This document shows, in pieces, positions 43,272 to 52,185 of a stretch of 64,000 nt of DNA. The stretch covers positions 62,001 to 126,000 of the forward strand of contig NZ_FZOI01000016.1 of the NCBI RefSeq assembly GCF_900188385.1, in the 5' to 3' direction. Below the pieces are notes generated by a model. That model was not told where the DNA came from and did no database searches. It was given only the letters and a program-made list of their open reading frames with translations. Position numbers and translations under genes: made by a program. Origin of the DNA: Azospirillum sp. RU38E. Lineage in GTDB: Bacteria; Pseudomonadota; Alphaproteobacteria; Azospirillales; Azospirillaceae. Each line of letters begins with the position of its first letter. Within the stretch, counting starts at the first letter, position 1.

Positions 43272-46016
43272 GTGGCTGGCAGTGTCGTCATCGTCGAGTC
43301 CCCGGCCAAGGCCAAGACCATCAACAAATATCTCGGGCAGGATTACACGGTTCTGGCCAGCTTTGGCCATGTCCGCGATCTGCCGCCCAAGGATGGATCC
43401 GTCCGTCCTGACGAGGATTTCGAGATGGATTGGGAGTTGGGCGACCGGTCCAAACGCCATGTGGATGAAATCGCCCGTGCCGTGAAGGGCGCTACCCGCG
43501 TCTTCCTCGCCACCGACCCTGACAGAGAGGGGGAGGCGATTGCCTGGCACGTCCAGGAACTACTGAAGGAAAAGCGGCTGGCCGGTCGGGAAATCCGCCG
43601 CATCACCTTCAATGAGATCACCAAGAGCGCGGTGCTGGAGGCCATCTCCAAGCCGCGCGACGTCGATCAGGAACTGGTTCAGGCCTATCTGGCCCGCCGC
43701 GCGCTGGATTATCTGGTGGGCTTCACCCTGTCGCCGGTGCTGTGGCGCAAGCTGCCGGGCAGCCGCTCGGCGGGCCGCGTGCAGTCGGTGGCCCTGCGGC
43801 TGATCTGTGAGCGGGAAGCGGAGATCGAGGCCTTCCGCCCGCAGGAATATTGGACCATTGAGGCGGAATTCAAAACCCACGATGGCGCCACCTTCACCGC
43901 CCGCCTGACCCAGCTGGATGGCAAGCGGCTGGAAAAATTCAGCCTGACCAACAAGGAACAGGCCGAGGCCGCCCTGGCCCGCATCCGCCCGATGCTGTTC
44001 AAGGTGGGCCGGGTGGAACGGCGGGAAGTGAAGCGCAATCCCTATGCGCCCTTCACCACCTCCACCTTGCAGCAGGAAGCCAGCCGCAAGCTGGGCTTCG
44101 GCGCCGTGAAGACGATGCGCACGGCCCAGAAGCTGTATGAAGGCGTGGATATTGGCGGTGAGACGGTCGGCCTGATCACCTATATGCGAACCGACGGCGT
44201 GTCGCTGAGCCAGGAAGCCATTGACGGTTCCCGCCGCCTGATCGACCAGACCTGGGGTGAGGCTTACGTCCCGGAAAAGCCGCGCATCTACAAGACCGCC
44301 GCCAAGAACGCCCAGGAGGCGCACGAGGCGATCCGCCCCACCGACCTGTTCCGCCGCCCGGACCAGATGAGCCGCTATCTCGACAAGGATGAGTTGCGGC
44401 TCTATGAGCTGATCTGGAAGCGCACCATGGCCAGCCAGATGGCAAGCGCCATCCTGGATCAGGTGACGGTCGACATCATGAGCAAGGGCGCGGAAGCCGT
44501 GTTCCGCGCCACCGGTTCCATCATCCGTTTCGACGGCTTCCTGAAGGTCTATCAGGAAGATAAGGATGATGATGGGGAGGAAGAGGAGAACCGCCGCCTG
44601 CCGCCGATGAAGGATGGCGACGACCTGACGCGCGGCAATCTGAAATCTGACCAGCATTTCACCCAGCCCCCGCCCCGCTATACGGAGGCGAGCCTGGTGA
44701 AAAAGATGGAAGAGCTGGGGATCGGCCGGCCCTCTACCTATGCGTCGATCCTGCAGGTGCTGCAGGAACGCAATTATGTGCGGCTGGAGAAGCGGCGCTT
44801 TGAGCCGGAGGACCGGGGCCGGCTGGTCACCACCTTCCTGGAAAGCTTCTTCAACCGCTATGTGCAGTATGACTTCACGGCGGCGCTGGAAGAGAAGCTG
44901 GATGATATTTCCGGCGGCCGCATCTACTGGAAAGATGTGCTGCGCGATTTCTGGCAGCATTTCCGGGGTGCCATCGACGGCACCAAGGATCTGACCATCA
45001 CCCAGGTGCTGGATGCGCTGGATGAGGCCTTGGGCCCGCATTTCTTCCCCACCCGCGTCGGGGCTGACGGTCAGCCGATCGATGTGCGCGCCTGCCCCAC
45101 CTGCGGCAGCGGCCGGCTGTCGCTGAAGCTGGGCAAGACCGGCGCCTTCATCGGTTGTTCCAACTACCCGGAATGCCGCTATACCCGCCCCCTGGCGGTG
45201 GCTGGGGAAGAGGGCGAGGCCGATGCCGACCGCGAATTGGGCCCCGACCCCGAAACCGGGCTGACGGTGGTGATGAAGCGCGGCCCCTATGGCGTCTATG
45301 TGCAGTTGGGTACGGAATCCTCCAAGGAGGTGAAGCCCAAGCGCGTATCGCTGCCGCGCGGCATGGAGCCGCAGGATGTTGACCTGAACAAAGCGCTGGC
45401 CCTGCTGTCGCTGCCGCGCAGTGTGGGGATGCACCCTTCCACCGGGATCGAAATCCAGGCCGGCATCGGGCGTTACGGCCCCTATCTGAAACATGGCGAC
45501 GCTTATAAGAATGTGCCGCCGGATGATGATGTGCTGACCATCGGGCTGAACCGGGCCGTCATATTGCTGGGTGACAATCTGGCCAAGAAGGCGGTGGCCG
45601 GACGGGAACTGGGCAACCATCCCAAGGATGGCAAGCCGATCAGCATCGGGTCCGGTCGCTTCGGCCCCTATGTGAAGCATAACAAGCTGTTCGCCAGCAT
45701 TCCCAAGGCCATGTCGTCGGACGAACTGACGCTGGAACAGGCCGTGGAACTGCTGGCTGCCAAGGCTGCGAAGGACAGTGCCAAGAAGGGCGCCGCCCCG
45801 GCGGACGCGGATTCCACCACGGAGGAGAAGCCGAAAAAGGCCCCGGCCAAGAAGGCAACCACCACCAAGGCCGCGACCGCCAAAACCGCGACGGCAAAGG
45901 CAGCGGCCCCCAAGCGGGCCAGCGCGGCGAAAGGCGATGCGGCGGCAGCGCCCAAAAAGCCCGCAGCCCCGCGCAAGACGGCCGCCAAGGCGACCAAGGT
46001 AAGCGAACCGTTCTGA
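43272..46016 (+). CDS. topA: DNA topoisomerase I
   Basis: 914 residues with a GTG start at 43272. TOPRIM motif VIVESPAKAKTI and DPDREGEAIAWH, then active-site Tyr304 in GLITYMRTDG, RPSTYASIL, one visible zinc ribbon (CPTCGSGRLS to CSNYPEC) and repeated C-terminal topoisomerase domains (IGRYGPYLKHG, SGRFGPYVKHN). The last 90 residues are Lys/Ala/Pro-rich, common in alphaproteobacterial TopA. It relaxes negative supercoils. Confidence 0.97.
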   Translation: MAGSVVIVESPAKAKTINKYLGQDYTVLASFGHVRDLPPKDGSVRPDEDFEMDWELGDRSKRHVDEIARAVKGATRVFLATDPDREGEAIAWHVQELLKEKRLAGREIRRITFNEITKSAVLEAISKPRDVDQELVQAYLARRALDYLVGFTLSPVLWRKLPGSRSAGRVQSVALRLICEREAEIEAFRPQEYWTIEAEFKTHDGATFTARLTQLDGKRLEKFSLTNKEQAEAALARIRPMLFKVGRVERREVKRNPYAPFTTSTLQQEASRKLGFGAVKTMRTAQKLYEGVDIGGETVGLITYMRTDGVSLSQEAIDGSRRLIDQTWGEAYVPEKPRIYKTAAKNAQEAHEAIRPTDLFRRPDQMSRYLDKDELRLYELIWKRTMASQMASAILDQVTVDIMSKGAEAVFRATGSIIRFDGFLKVYQEDKDDDGEEEENRRLPPMKDGDDLTRGNLKSDQHFTQPPPRYTEASLVKKMEELGIGRPSTYASILQVLQERNYVRLEKRRFEPEDRGRLVTTFLESFFNRYVQYDFTAALEEKLDDISGGRIYWKDVLRDFWQHFRGAIDGTKDLTITQVLDALDEALGPHFFPTRVGADGQPIDVRACPTCGSGRLSLKLGKTGAFIGCSNYPECRYTRPLAVAGEEGEADADRELGPDPETGLTVVMKRGPYGVYVQLGTESSKEVKPKRVSLPRGMEPQDVDLNKALALLSLPRSVGMHPSTGIEIQAGIGRYGPYLKHGDAYKNVPPDDDVLTIGLNRAVILLGDNLAKKAVAGRELGNHPKDGKPISIGSGRFGPYVKHNKLFASIPKAMSSDELTLEQAVELLAAKAAKDSAKKGAAPADADSTTEEKPKKAPAKKATTTKAATAKTATAKAAAPKRASAAKGDAAAAPKKPAAPRKTAAKATKVSEPF

Positions 46017-46024
46017 CCCTTTAC

Positions 46025-46053
46025 GGCGATGCGGGGATCATCCCCGCATCGCC
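46025..46053 (+). terminator. Hairpin after topA
   Basis: A perfect 13-base stem (GGCGATGCGGGGA and its complement, three-base loop) 8 bases after the topA stop. No T-run follows. Confidence 0.55.
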
Positions 46054-46131
46054 GCCTACCCCGGAAGACCGACGGGACAGGGGCGATGCGTCCGTGTAAC
46101 CTGGACTGACCCCTTCCGCCTAGGAACCGCC

Positions 46132-46653
46132 ATGCGCCCCCTGCCCCTGATATTCTGCTGCTTCCTGACCCTGGCATCGGCACTGCCGACCTTGGCGGCG
46201 GATGGTGATGCCGTGGTCGGGGGACAGAACACCGCCGTCAAGCCCGTCAATGGCTGGGTCAGGCTGGATCGTCCGGGGGAGAATGGCAGCACGGTAGCGG
46301 CGGCGCCCACAGCCGCCCAGCAATTGCCCATGGTGCCGCTGGCTGGCGAAGCGGCGGCGGATCAGAAGGCCAAATGCCGAGTCCGCAAAACGGTGGAAGC
46401 CGGGGTGGCCATGGGCGGGGTCAGCGGCAAATATGTCGGCGCCGAACTGGCCTATGGCAAGGACGATCGTGCCATGGCGGGCGGCTATATGCCCAACCCC
46501 TGCCCGGATACGAATTTCAGCATGTCCGTCGCCGTCTCCCAGTCGGATATGGAGCTGAAACGCCGCCATCGCGACCGTTACGATGGCGCCTACGATCCCT
46601 ATCGCCTGGAACAGGATCGTTATAACGGCATCCCCGGCCCGCTGGACCGCTGA
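46132..46653 (+). CDS. Secreted hypothetical protein
   Basis: 173 residues. The N-terminus is a signal peptide (MRPLPLIFCCFLTLASALPTLA, cleavage likely after TLA). The mature part has one Cys pair (KCRVRK and NPCPD), a Gly-rich middle (GVAMGGVSGKYVGAELAYG) and a charged, Tyr-rich tail. No family is recognised. A periplasmic or envelope location is likely. It converges with the HD-GYP gene with only 14 bases between. Confidence 0.8.
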   Translation: MRPLPLIFCCFLTLASALPTLAADGDAVVGGQNTAVKPVNGWVRLDRPGENGSTVAAAPTAAQQLPMVPLAGEAAADQKAKCRVRKTVEAGVAMGGVSGKYVGAELAYGKDDRAMAGGYMPNPCPDTNFSMSVAVSQSDMELKRRHRDRYDGAYDPYRLEQDRYNGIPGPLDR

Positions 46654-46667
46654 CGGACAGGAACTGG

Positions 46668-48230
46668 TTAGCGCCGGCGTCCGCGTGACTTCATGGCCTG
46701 GAAGAAGGCCGTCACCACGGCTGGATCGAACAGGCTGCCCGATCCCTGTTCGATCATGCGCAGCGTCTCTGCCAGCGGCATCGCGTCCCGCCAGCTGCGC
46801 TTATGCGTCAGCGCATCATAGACATCAGCCACCGCGACGATCCGGGCGGCCAGGGGAATGGCCTCCCCCCGCAGGCCAGCGGGATAGCCGCTGCCATCCC
46901 AGCGTTCCTGGTGGCAGCGGGCAATCGTCGCCCCGAAGGAGAAATAGCTGCTCCCCTCCACCATGCGGGAGGCCTTCTCCAGGATTGCGGCCCCGCGCTC
47001 GCAATGCTGTTCCATCAACTGGCGTTCGTCCGCATCCAGGGGCTCCCGCTTGGTAATCACCCGGTCGGGCACGCCCACCATGCCGATATCATACAGCATG
47101 GCGCCCATGGCGATCTGGTCCAGAAAATCATCATCGATCACCCCGGCATAGGCGGGGTCGGCGCGCAGAATGAAGGCAATCTCCGTCACTAGCCGCGACA
47201 GGCGCAGCACATGGTCGCCGCCGCCCTCTGGATCCTTATACTCCGCGAGCCCGGCCAGGGCGATGACGGCGGCCTTATGGGCCCGCTTCACCTGTTCATA
47301 GAGGTGGAGATTGTCAAAACCGATGGTGATCTTGGAGCCCAGCACTTCCGCCAGCTTGCGCTCCAGCCCATCCAGCGGGCGACCGGCATGAACACAGGCT
47401 GCCGCATCGCGCCCATCCGCCGTGCGCAGCCAGATAATGACATCGCCATCATCGTAATGATGGGTCCGGGTGCGCAGAACCTCAGCGATTCGCGCCGACA
47501 GCAATGGGTCAACGCTGCGCCCCATGGGCAGACCGACCAGACCATGGTGACGCCCGGCCGCAGCCAGGATCTGCGCATCGGCCGCCGTGCTGCCGCGCAC
47601 AACGCAAACCAGCCCATCACAGGGCAGGTCCAGCACCCGCGCCAATTCCCGCAGCACCGCCTCAGCGAAACTATCGATGGCGCGCAGGGCGAACAGGTTG
47701 CCCGAAGCCTCAATGATCCGCTCCATTCCCTTGCGGGAACGGGTCAGTTCCAGAATATGCTCGTAAGAGCGCAGGGCCGCGACCGTGGCCGTGCCCAGCT
47801 TCTGCGCCGTCAGCTCCGTCTTGGCCTTGTAATCATTGATATCATAGCCGTGGATGACATCATCCTCCGGCGCCTGTCCCGGCTGGCCAGTGCGCAGGAT
47901 GATGCGGACCAGATCATTGCCCAAATCCTTGCGGATACGCGGCACCAGACGCAAGCCGGCATCATCGGTTTCCATCACCACATCCAGCAGGATGACGGCG
48001 ATGCCGGGATCGTTGCTCAACACCCGCAACGCCTCTTCGGCGGAATAGGCGGAGAGAAACTGCGCCGGCCGGCCGCGATAGCTGAATTTCTTCATGACCA
48101 GCCGGGTCATGGCGTGAACCTCAGGATCGTCATCGACGATCAGGATCAGCCAAGGGGGCAAGGGCGCTGGCACGACGGAATTGTCCGGCGTTTCTTCCCG
48201 AAACAGGAAGGCGTCGTCATTCATGCCCAT
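46668..48230 (-). CDS. Response regulator: REC, DUF3369 and degenerate HD-GYP domain
   Basis: 520 residues. REC about 25-150 with the phospho-acceptor in AVILLDVVM, a DUF3369 middle domain about 170-330, and HD-GYP about 340-515. HD-GYP enzymes break down cyclic di-GMP. Here the metal and catalytic HDIGK reads YDIGM, while the QERWDGSGYPAGL part is intact. The change of His to Tyr predicts weak or no hydrolase activity, so it may be a c-di-GMP-related binding or scaffold protein. No histidine kinase is adjacent. Confidence 0.92.
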   Translation of the reverse strand: MGMNDDAFLFREETPDNSVVPAPLPPWLILIVDDDPEVHAMTRLVMKKFSYRGRPAQFLSAYSAEEALRVLSNDPGIAVILLDVVMETDDAGLRLVPRIRKDLGNDLVRIILRTGQPGQAPEDDVIHGYDINDYKAKTELTAQKLGTATVAALRSYEHILELTRSRKGMERIIEASGNLFALRAIDSFAEAVLRELARVLDLPCDGLVCVVRGSTAADAQILAAAGRHHGLVGLPMGRSVDPLLSARIAEVLRTRTHHYDDGDVIIWLRTADGRDAAACVHAGRPLDGLERKLAEVLGSKITIGFDNLHLYEQVKRAHKAAVIALAGLAEYKDPEGGGDHVLRLSRLVTEIAFILRADPAYAGVIDDDFLDQIAMGAMLYDIGMVGVPDRVITKREPLDADERQLMEQHCERGAAILEKASRMVEGSSYFSFGATIARCHQERWDGSGYPAGLRGEAIPLAARIVAVADVYDALTHKRSWRDAMPLAETLRMIEQGSGSLFDPAVVTAFFQAMKSRGRRR

Positions 48231-48458
48231 ATCCGTCCCAAATCCCCCCAGAGGGAGAGCGCTTGTTAAAGTTCGCCCGTCCCGAAACCTGTCCCAAAGT
48301 TATATCCGTCGGGAACGGATGATCCAACCTATTCCCGCATAGGCCGACATGTTACGCAAGCACCATAAAACAACCGCAAAAAGATGTATTGCTGTTGCAG
48401 CGCTGGAGCGGGCACCTCACATGCCTTAACCGACCAGAATCGAAACGGACCCACGATA

Positions 48459-49244
48459 ATGACGCCATTCTCCCTTCGCCGTCTCCGCCCCTTGAAGCGT
48501 GCCGGCTGCGCCCTGCCCCTGGTGACCCTGCTGACACTGGGCGGCGTGGCGCCCGGCATGGCTGCCGACAAGCCGCTGGATCGGCAGGCGGTGGAACAGA
48601 TCGTGCGCGATTATCTGATCGCCAATCCGGAAGTGCTGGTGGAGGCCATGCACGCGCTGGAGGCCAAGGAACAGGCCCAGTCAGAGCAGGCGCAGAAGAC
48701 CGCACTGACGGCGAATCGTGCCGCCCTGGAGAATAAGGGGCCGGTCGGCGGCAACCCCAAGGGTGATGTCACCCTGGTGGAGTTTTTCGATTACAATTGC
48801 GGCTATTGCAAGCGCACCCATCCGGAACGGGTGGAAGCGGTGAAGAAGGATGGCAAGGTCCGTGTCGTCTATAAGGAATTCCCCATCCTCGCCCCCTCTT
48901 CCATAGAGGCGGCCAAGGCTGCTCTGGCCGCCAACCGCCAGGGCAAGTATGAGGCGTTCCATACGGCCTTGATGAAGCATGAAGGCCGGCTGGACAGTGA
49001 TGTCATCCGTGCCACGGCCCGCGATGTTGGCTTGGATATCAAGAAGTTGGAAGCCGATATGGGCGACGCCGCCATCCAGGCGGAAATCGACGCCAATATC
49101 GCGCTGGCCCGCGAACTGGGTATTCGCGGCACCCCCGGTTTCGTCATCGGCGACACGCTGGTGCCTGGCGCCATTGAGACCGAACAATTCACCAGCTATT
49201 TCGCGGCCGCCCGTGCGGCCAAGAAGGCCGACAAGGCGGGCTGA
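48459..49244 (+). CDS. Periplasmic DsbA-family thiol oxidoreductase
   Basis: 261 residues from ATG 48459, where a signal peptide begins (RAGCALPLVTLLTLGG, cleavage near MAA). An N-terminal helix-rich region (about 35-85) precedes a thioredoxin fold with the active site CGYCKR and the cis-Pro loop RGTPGFVIG. Similar to the Com1/ScsC-like group with N-terminal helices that help oligomerise. It acts in periplasmic disulfide formation or isomerisation. Confidence 0.93.
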   Translation: MTPFSLRRLRPLKRAGCALPLVTLLTLGGVAPGMAADKPLDRQAVEQIVRDYLIANPEVLVEAMHALEAKEQAQSEQAQKTALTANRAALENKGPVGGNPKGDVTLVEFFDYNCGYCKRTHPERVEAVKKDGKVRVVYKEFPILAPSSIEAAKAALAANRQGKYEAFHTALMKHEGRLDSDVIRATARDVGLDIKKLEADMGDAAIQAEIDANIALARELGIRGTPGFVIGDTLVPGAIETEQFTSYFAAARAAKKADKAG

Positions 49245-49354
49245 CCTATAGGTAAACCAGGAAACCGGGTGTTTTATCGCGGCCATTGCCCCAATCCATG
49301 GCCGTGATATAACCGCCCCGCTTCCTTGTGGTGACAATAGCGGGCGACTGAACT

Positions 49355-49819
49355 TTGGCGATCCAACCTTCGATTCTTGTCCTGAACGGGCCGAACCTTA
49401 ACATGCTCGGCACCCGCGAGCCCCAGATCTATGGCGCGGAAACGCTGGACGATGTCGAAACCCTGTGCCAGACAGAGGCAGCCCGCTTAGGTGTGGACAT
49501 GGATTTCCGCCAGTCCAACCATGAGGGAGAGCTGGTGACCTGGATCCAGGAGGCAAGGGGCGAACATGATGCCATTGTGCTGAATGCTGGCGCCTATACC
49601 CACACGTCGGTGGCCATCATGGATGCGCTGTCGGCGGTTGACCTGCCGGTCATCGAGGTTCATCTGAGTAACATCTTCCGCCGCGAGCCGTTCAGACACC
49701 ATTCCTATGTGTCGATGGTCGCGCGCGGGGTCATATGCGGCCTCGGCTCGCACGGTTATGTTCTGGCACTTCAGGCCGCCTGCCGGCTGATTGATGCCGC
49801 GAACCGGCCGGGCGCCTGA
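49355..49819 (+). CDS. aroQ: 3-dehydroquinate dehydratase, type II
   Basis: 154 residues; the start codon is TTG 49355, since no ATG or GTG precedes the conserved [15 protein letters not shown]. The catalytic Tyr in [11 protein letters not shown] and His in [11 protein letters not shown] follow. The enzyme makes 3-dehydroshikimate in the shikimate pathway. It precedes accB and accC, a layout common in proteobacteria, and is probably co-transcribed with them. Confidence 0.95.
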   Translation: MAIQPSILVLNGPNLNMLGTREPQIYGAETLDDVETLCQTEAARLGVDMDFRQSNHEGELVTWIQEARGEHDAIVLNAGAYTHTSVAIMDALSAVDLPVIEVHLSNIFRREPFRHHSYVSMVARGVICGLGSHGYVLALQAACRLIDAANRPGA

Positions 49820-49849
49820 GGCAAGCCATTGGATAAGGTTGAGAACACC

Positions 49850-50317
49850 ATGTCGAGCTTCGATCTGGATGCCGAGTTCGTGCGGACCATGGCCAAACTC
49901 CTGGAGGAGTCGGGCCTGACGGAAATGGAATATTCGGAAGGCGAACGCCGCATCCGGCTCAGCCGCACGGCCCCTGCTGCGGCCTACCCGGCCGCTTACG
50001 CCATGCCGGCCGCCCCGCTGGCCGCCGCACCGGCCACCGCCGCCGCACCGGCCTCTGCCCCCGCCGTGGCCCCTGCCCAGAACCCGAACGCCCTGAAATC
50101 GCCGATGGTCGGCACCGCCTATGCCGCCTCTGAACCCGGCGGCACGCCGTTCGTAAAGGTGGGCGATGTGGTGAAGGCCGGCCAGACCGTGCTGATCATC
50201 GAGGCCATGAAGGTGATGAACCCGATCAAGGCCGCCAAGGGCGGCACCGTGACCGAGATCCTGGTCTCCGACGCGCAGCCGGTCGAATTCGGCCAGCCGC
50301 TGCTGATCATTGAGTGA
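49850..50317 (+). CDS. accB: Biotin carboxyl carrier protein of acetyl-CoA carboxylase
   Basis: 155 residues from ATG 49850; a TTG at 49829 would add seven. An Ala/Pro linker (about 45-85) joins the N-terminal part to the biotinyl domain, with the biotinylated Lys121 in EAMKVMN. It carries CO2 between AccC and AccAD in fatty acid synthesis. Confidence 0.97.
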   Translation: MSSFDLDAEFVRTMAKLLEESGLTEMEYSEGERRIRLSRTAPAAAYPAAYAMPAAPLAAAPATAAAPASAPAVAPAQNPNALKSPMVGTAYAASEPGGTPFVKVGDVVKAGQTVLIIEAMKVMNPIKAAKGGTVTEILVSDAQPVEFGQPLLIIE

Positions 50318-50324
50318 TCGCACG

Positions 50325-51698
50325 ATGAGCGCGAATACCCAGCAAGGGCTGTTCGACAAGGTGCTGATCGCCAATCGCGGCGAGATCGCTTTGCGTATCC
50401 ACCGCGCCTGCCGCGAGATGGGGATCAAGACGGTGGCGGTGCATTCCACCGCCGATGCCGATGCCATGCATGTGCGTCTGGCGGATGAAAGCGTTTGTAT
50501 CGGTCCGCCATCCGCCAAGGAAAGCTATCTGAACATCCCGGCGATCCTGTCGGCCGCCGCTATCACCGGGGCCGATGCCATCCATCCCGGCATCGGCTTC
50601 ATGGCGGAAAATGCCCAGTTCGCCGATATGGTGATCGAGCATGGCTTCGCCTGGATCGGGCCGACACCGGACCATATCCGCATCATGGGTGACAAGGTCA
50701 CGGCCAAGAAGACCGTGATCTCGCTGGGCCTGCCCTGCGTGCCCGGCTCTGACGGTCCGGTGGACAGTTTTGAGACGGCGGCCAGCGTGGCCGACCAGAT
50801 CGGCTATCCGGTGCTGATCAAGGCCGCCGCCGGTGGTGGCGGCAAGGGCATGAAGGTGGCTTTCAGCCGGGACGAGCTGAAGGAAGCCTATCAGCTGGCC
50901 CGGGGTGAGGCGCGTGCCGCCTTCGGCAATGACGAGGTTTACCTGGAAAAGTACCTCGCCAACCCCCGCCATATTGAGGTGCAGCTGCTGGGCGATCACC
51001 ACGGCAATGTGGTGCACTTCGGGGAGCGTGACTGCTCCATCCAGCGCCGGCATCAGAAGGTGGTGGAAGAGGCGCCGTCGCCGGCCCTGAATGCCGAGGA
51101 GCGGGAAAAGGTGGGCTCGCTGGCCGCCCGCACTGCCAAGCTGCTGGGCTATCGCGGCGTCGGCACCATGGAGTTCCTGTACGAGAACGGGCAGTTCTAT
51201 TTCATTGAAATGAACACCCGCCTGCAGATCGAACACACGATCACGGAAATGATCACCGGTGTCGATCTGGTGCGGGAGCAGATCCGCGTCGCCACCGGGG
51301 CACCGCTGGGCTATACGCAGCAGGATATCCGTTTCCACGGCCATTCGATCGAATGCCGCATCAATGCGGAAAACCCTGTCACCTTCATGCCATCGCCCGG
51401 CCAGATCACCCAGTACCATGCGCCGGGTGGCCTGGGCGTGCGCGTGGACAGCGCGCTGTATGACGGCTATCGCGTACCGCCTTATTATGACAGCATGATC
51501 GCCAAGCTGATCGTGCACGGCAACACGCGTAACGAATGCCTGATGCGGCTGCGCCGCGCCTTGGAAGAATTCGTCATCACCGGGGTGGATACCTCCATCC
51601 CCCTGCATCAGCGTATCATCGCCGAGCAGGATTTCATCAATGGTGATTACGATATCAAGTGGATGGAAGGCTGGATGAAGCGTCAGGCTGAAGGCTGA
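50325..51698 (+). CDS. accC: Biotin carboxylase of acetyl-CoA carboxylase
   Basis: 457 residues from ATG 50325, seven bases after accB. ATP-grasp motifs KAAAGGGGKGM, EMNTRLQIEHTITE and ECRINAENP are present, and the N-terminal KVLIANRGEIALR is typical. It carboxylates biotin on AccB with ATP and bicarbonate, supplying malonyl-CoA also for the PKS. Confidence 0.97.
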   Translation: MSANTQQGLFDKVLIANRGEIALRIHRACREMGIKTVAVHSTADADAMHVRLADESVCIGPPSAKESYLNIPAILSAAAITGADAIHPGIGFMAENAQFADMVIEHGFAWIGPTPDHIRIMGDKVTAKKTVISLGLPCVPGSDGPVDSFETAASVADQIGYPVLIKAAAGGGGKGMKVAFSRDELKEAYQLARGEARAAFGNDEVYLEKYLANPRHIEVQLLGDHHGNVVHFGERDCSIQRRHQKVVEEAPSPALNAEEREKVGSLAARTAKLLGYRGVGTMEFLYENGQFYFIEMNTRLQIEHTITEMITGVDLVREQIRVATGAPLGYTQQDIRFHGHSIECRINAENPVTFMPSPGQITQYHAPGGLGVRVDSALYDGYRVPPYYDSMIAKLIVHGNTRNECLMRLRRALEEFVITGVDTSIPLHQRIIAEQDFINGDYDIKWMEGWMKRQAEG

Positions 51699-51762
51699 TT
51701 GCTTCGCGCTGCAATGCGCGCCCGGTGATTATCCTCAACGGGGAAGTTCGGTCTATGGTGAT

Positions 51763-51799
51763 GGCGGCTTGGCAAATTGAATTGCCAAGCCGCCTTTTT
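51763..51799 (+). terminator. Strong intrinsic terminator after accC
   Basis: A perfect 13-base stem (GGCGGCTTGGCAA and its complement, loop ATTGAA) followed by TTTTT, 64 bases after the accC stop. Confidence 0.9.
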
Positions 51800-52185
51800 A
51801 TTCGTGCACAGTTGCTCATGCAGAAACAAATGAAACTGCTTTTATAAATTTTAAAGTCTATCTGAAAAGGCGTTTTTATTTTATGTAATCATATAAAAAA
51901 CCTCTACAGGCGGAAAAAATAGATGCAGTTCTTTTTGAGTTGAGTTTTTTGAGAAAATAATACAACTGCTGCGATGAATGAAATTAACATACAAAATTAA
52001 AACCAACGATATTCTTATATTTCATGGTTTTCTCCTACTGTGTTTCATTGGCAACAGCGCGTTACGAGTTTTCCGCTTTTGTGACGATATGGTTGCGTCA
52101 CTGCAAATGAGATGGCTGAATTCCAAGGCATGGTAATTTTGGGCCTCTTGCGGGGCCCGTTACGAAAAGAAAAGAAAGACGGACA
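51800..52185. other. AT-rich leader upstream of the TonB receptor
   Basis: About 390 bases with many A and T runs, quite unlike the GC-rich surroundings, holding no credible ORF. It includes the inverted repeat at 52081-52101 and a GGGCC/GGCCC hairpin near 52142. It should contain the receptor promoter; no consensus Fur box was recognised. Confidence 0.6.
52081..52101. promoter_or_regulatory. Inverted repeat before the TonB receptor gene
   Basis: GTGACG and CGTCAC, perfect half-sites 9 bases apart, about 85 bases before the start codon. A possible regulator site; protein unknown. Confidence 0.3.

Noticed and set aside
43560-45680. A 706-residue minus-strand open frame
   Set aside because: It is antisense to topA, which carries every expected catalytic motif; the frame has shadow composition (Gln, His and Gly-rich).
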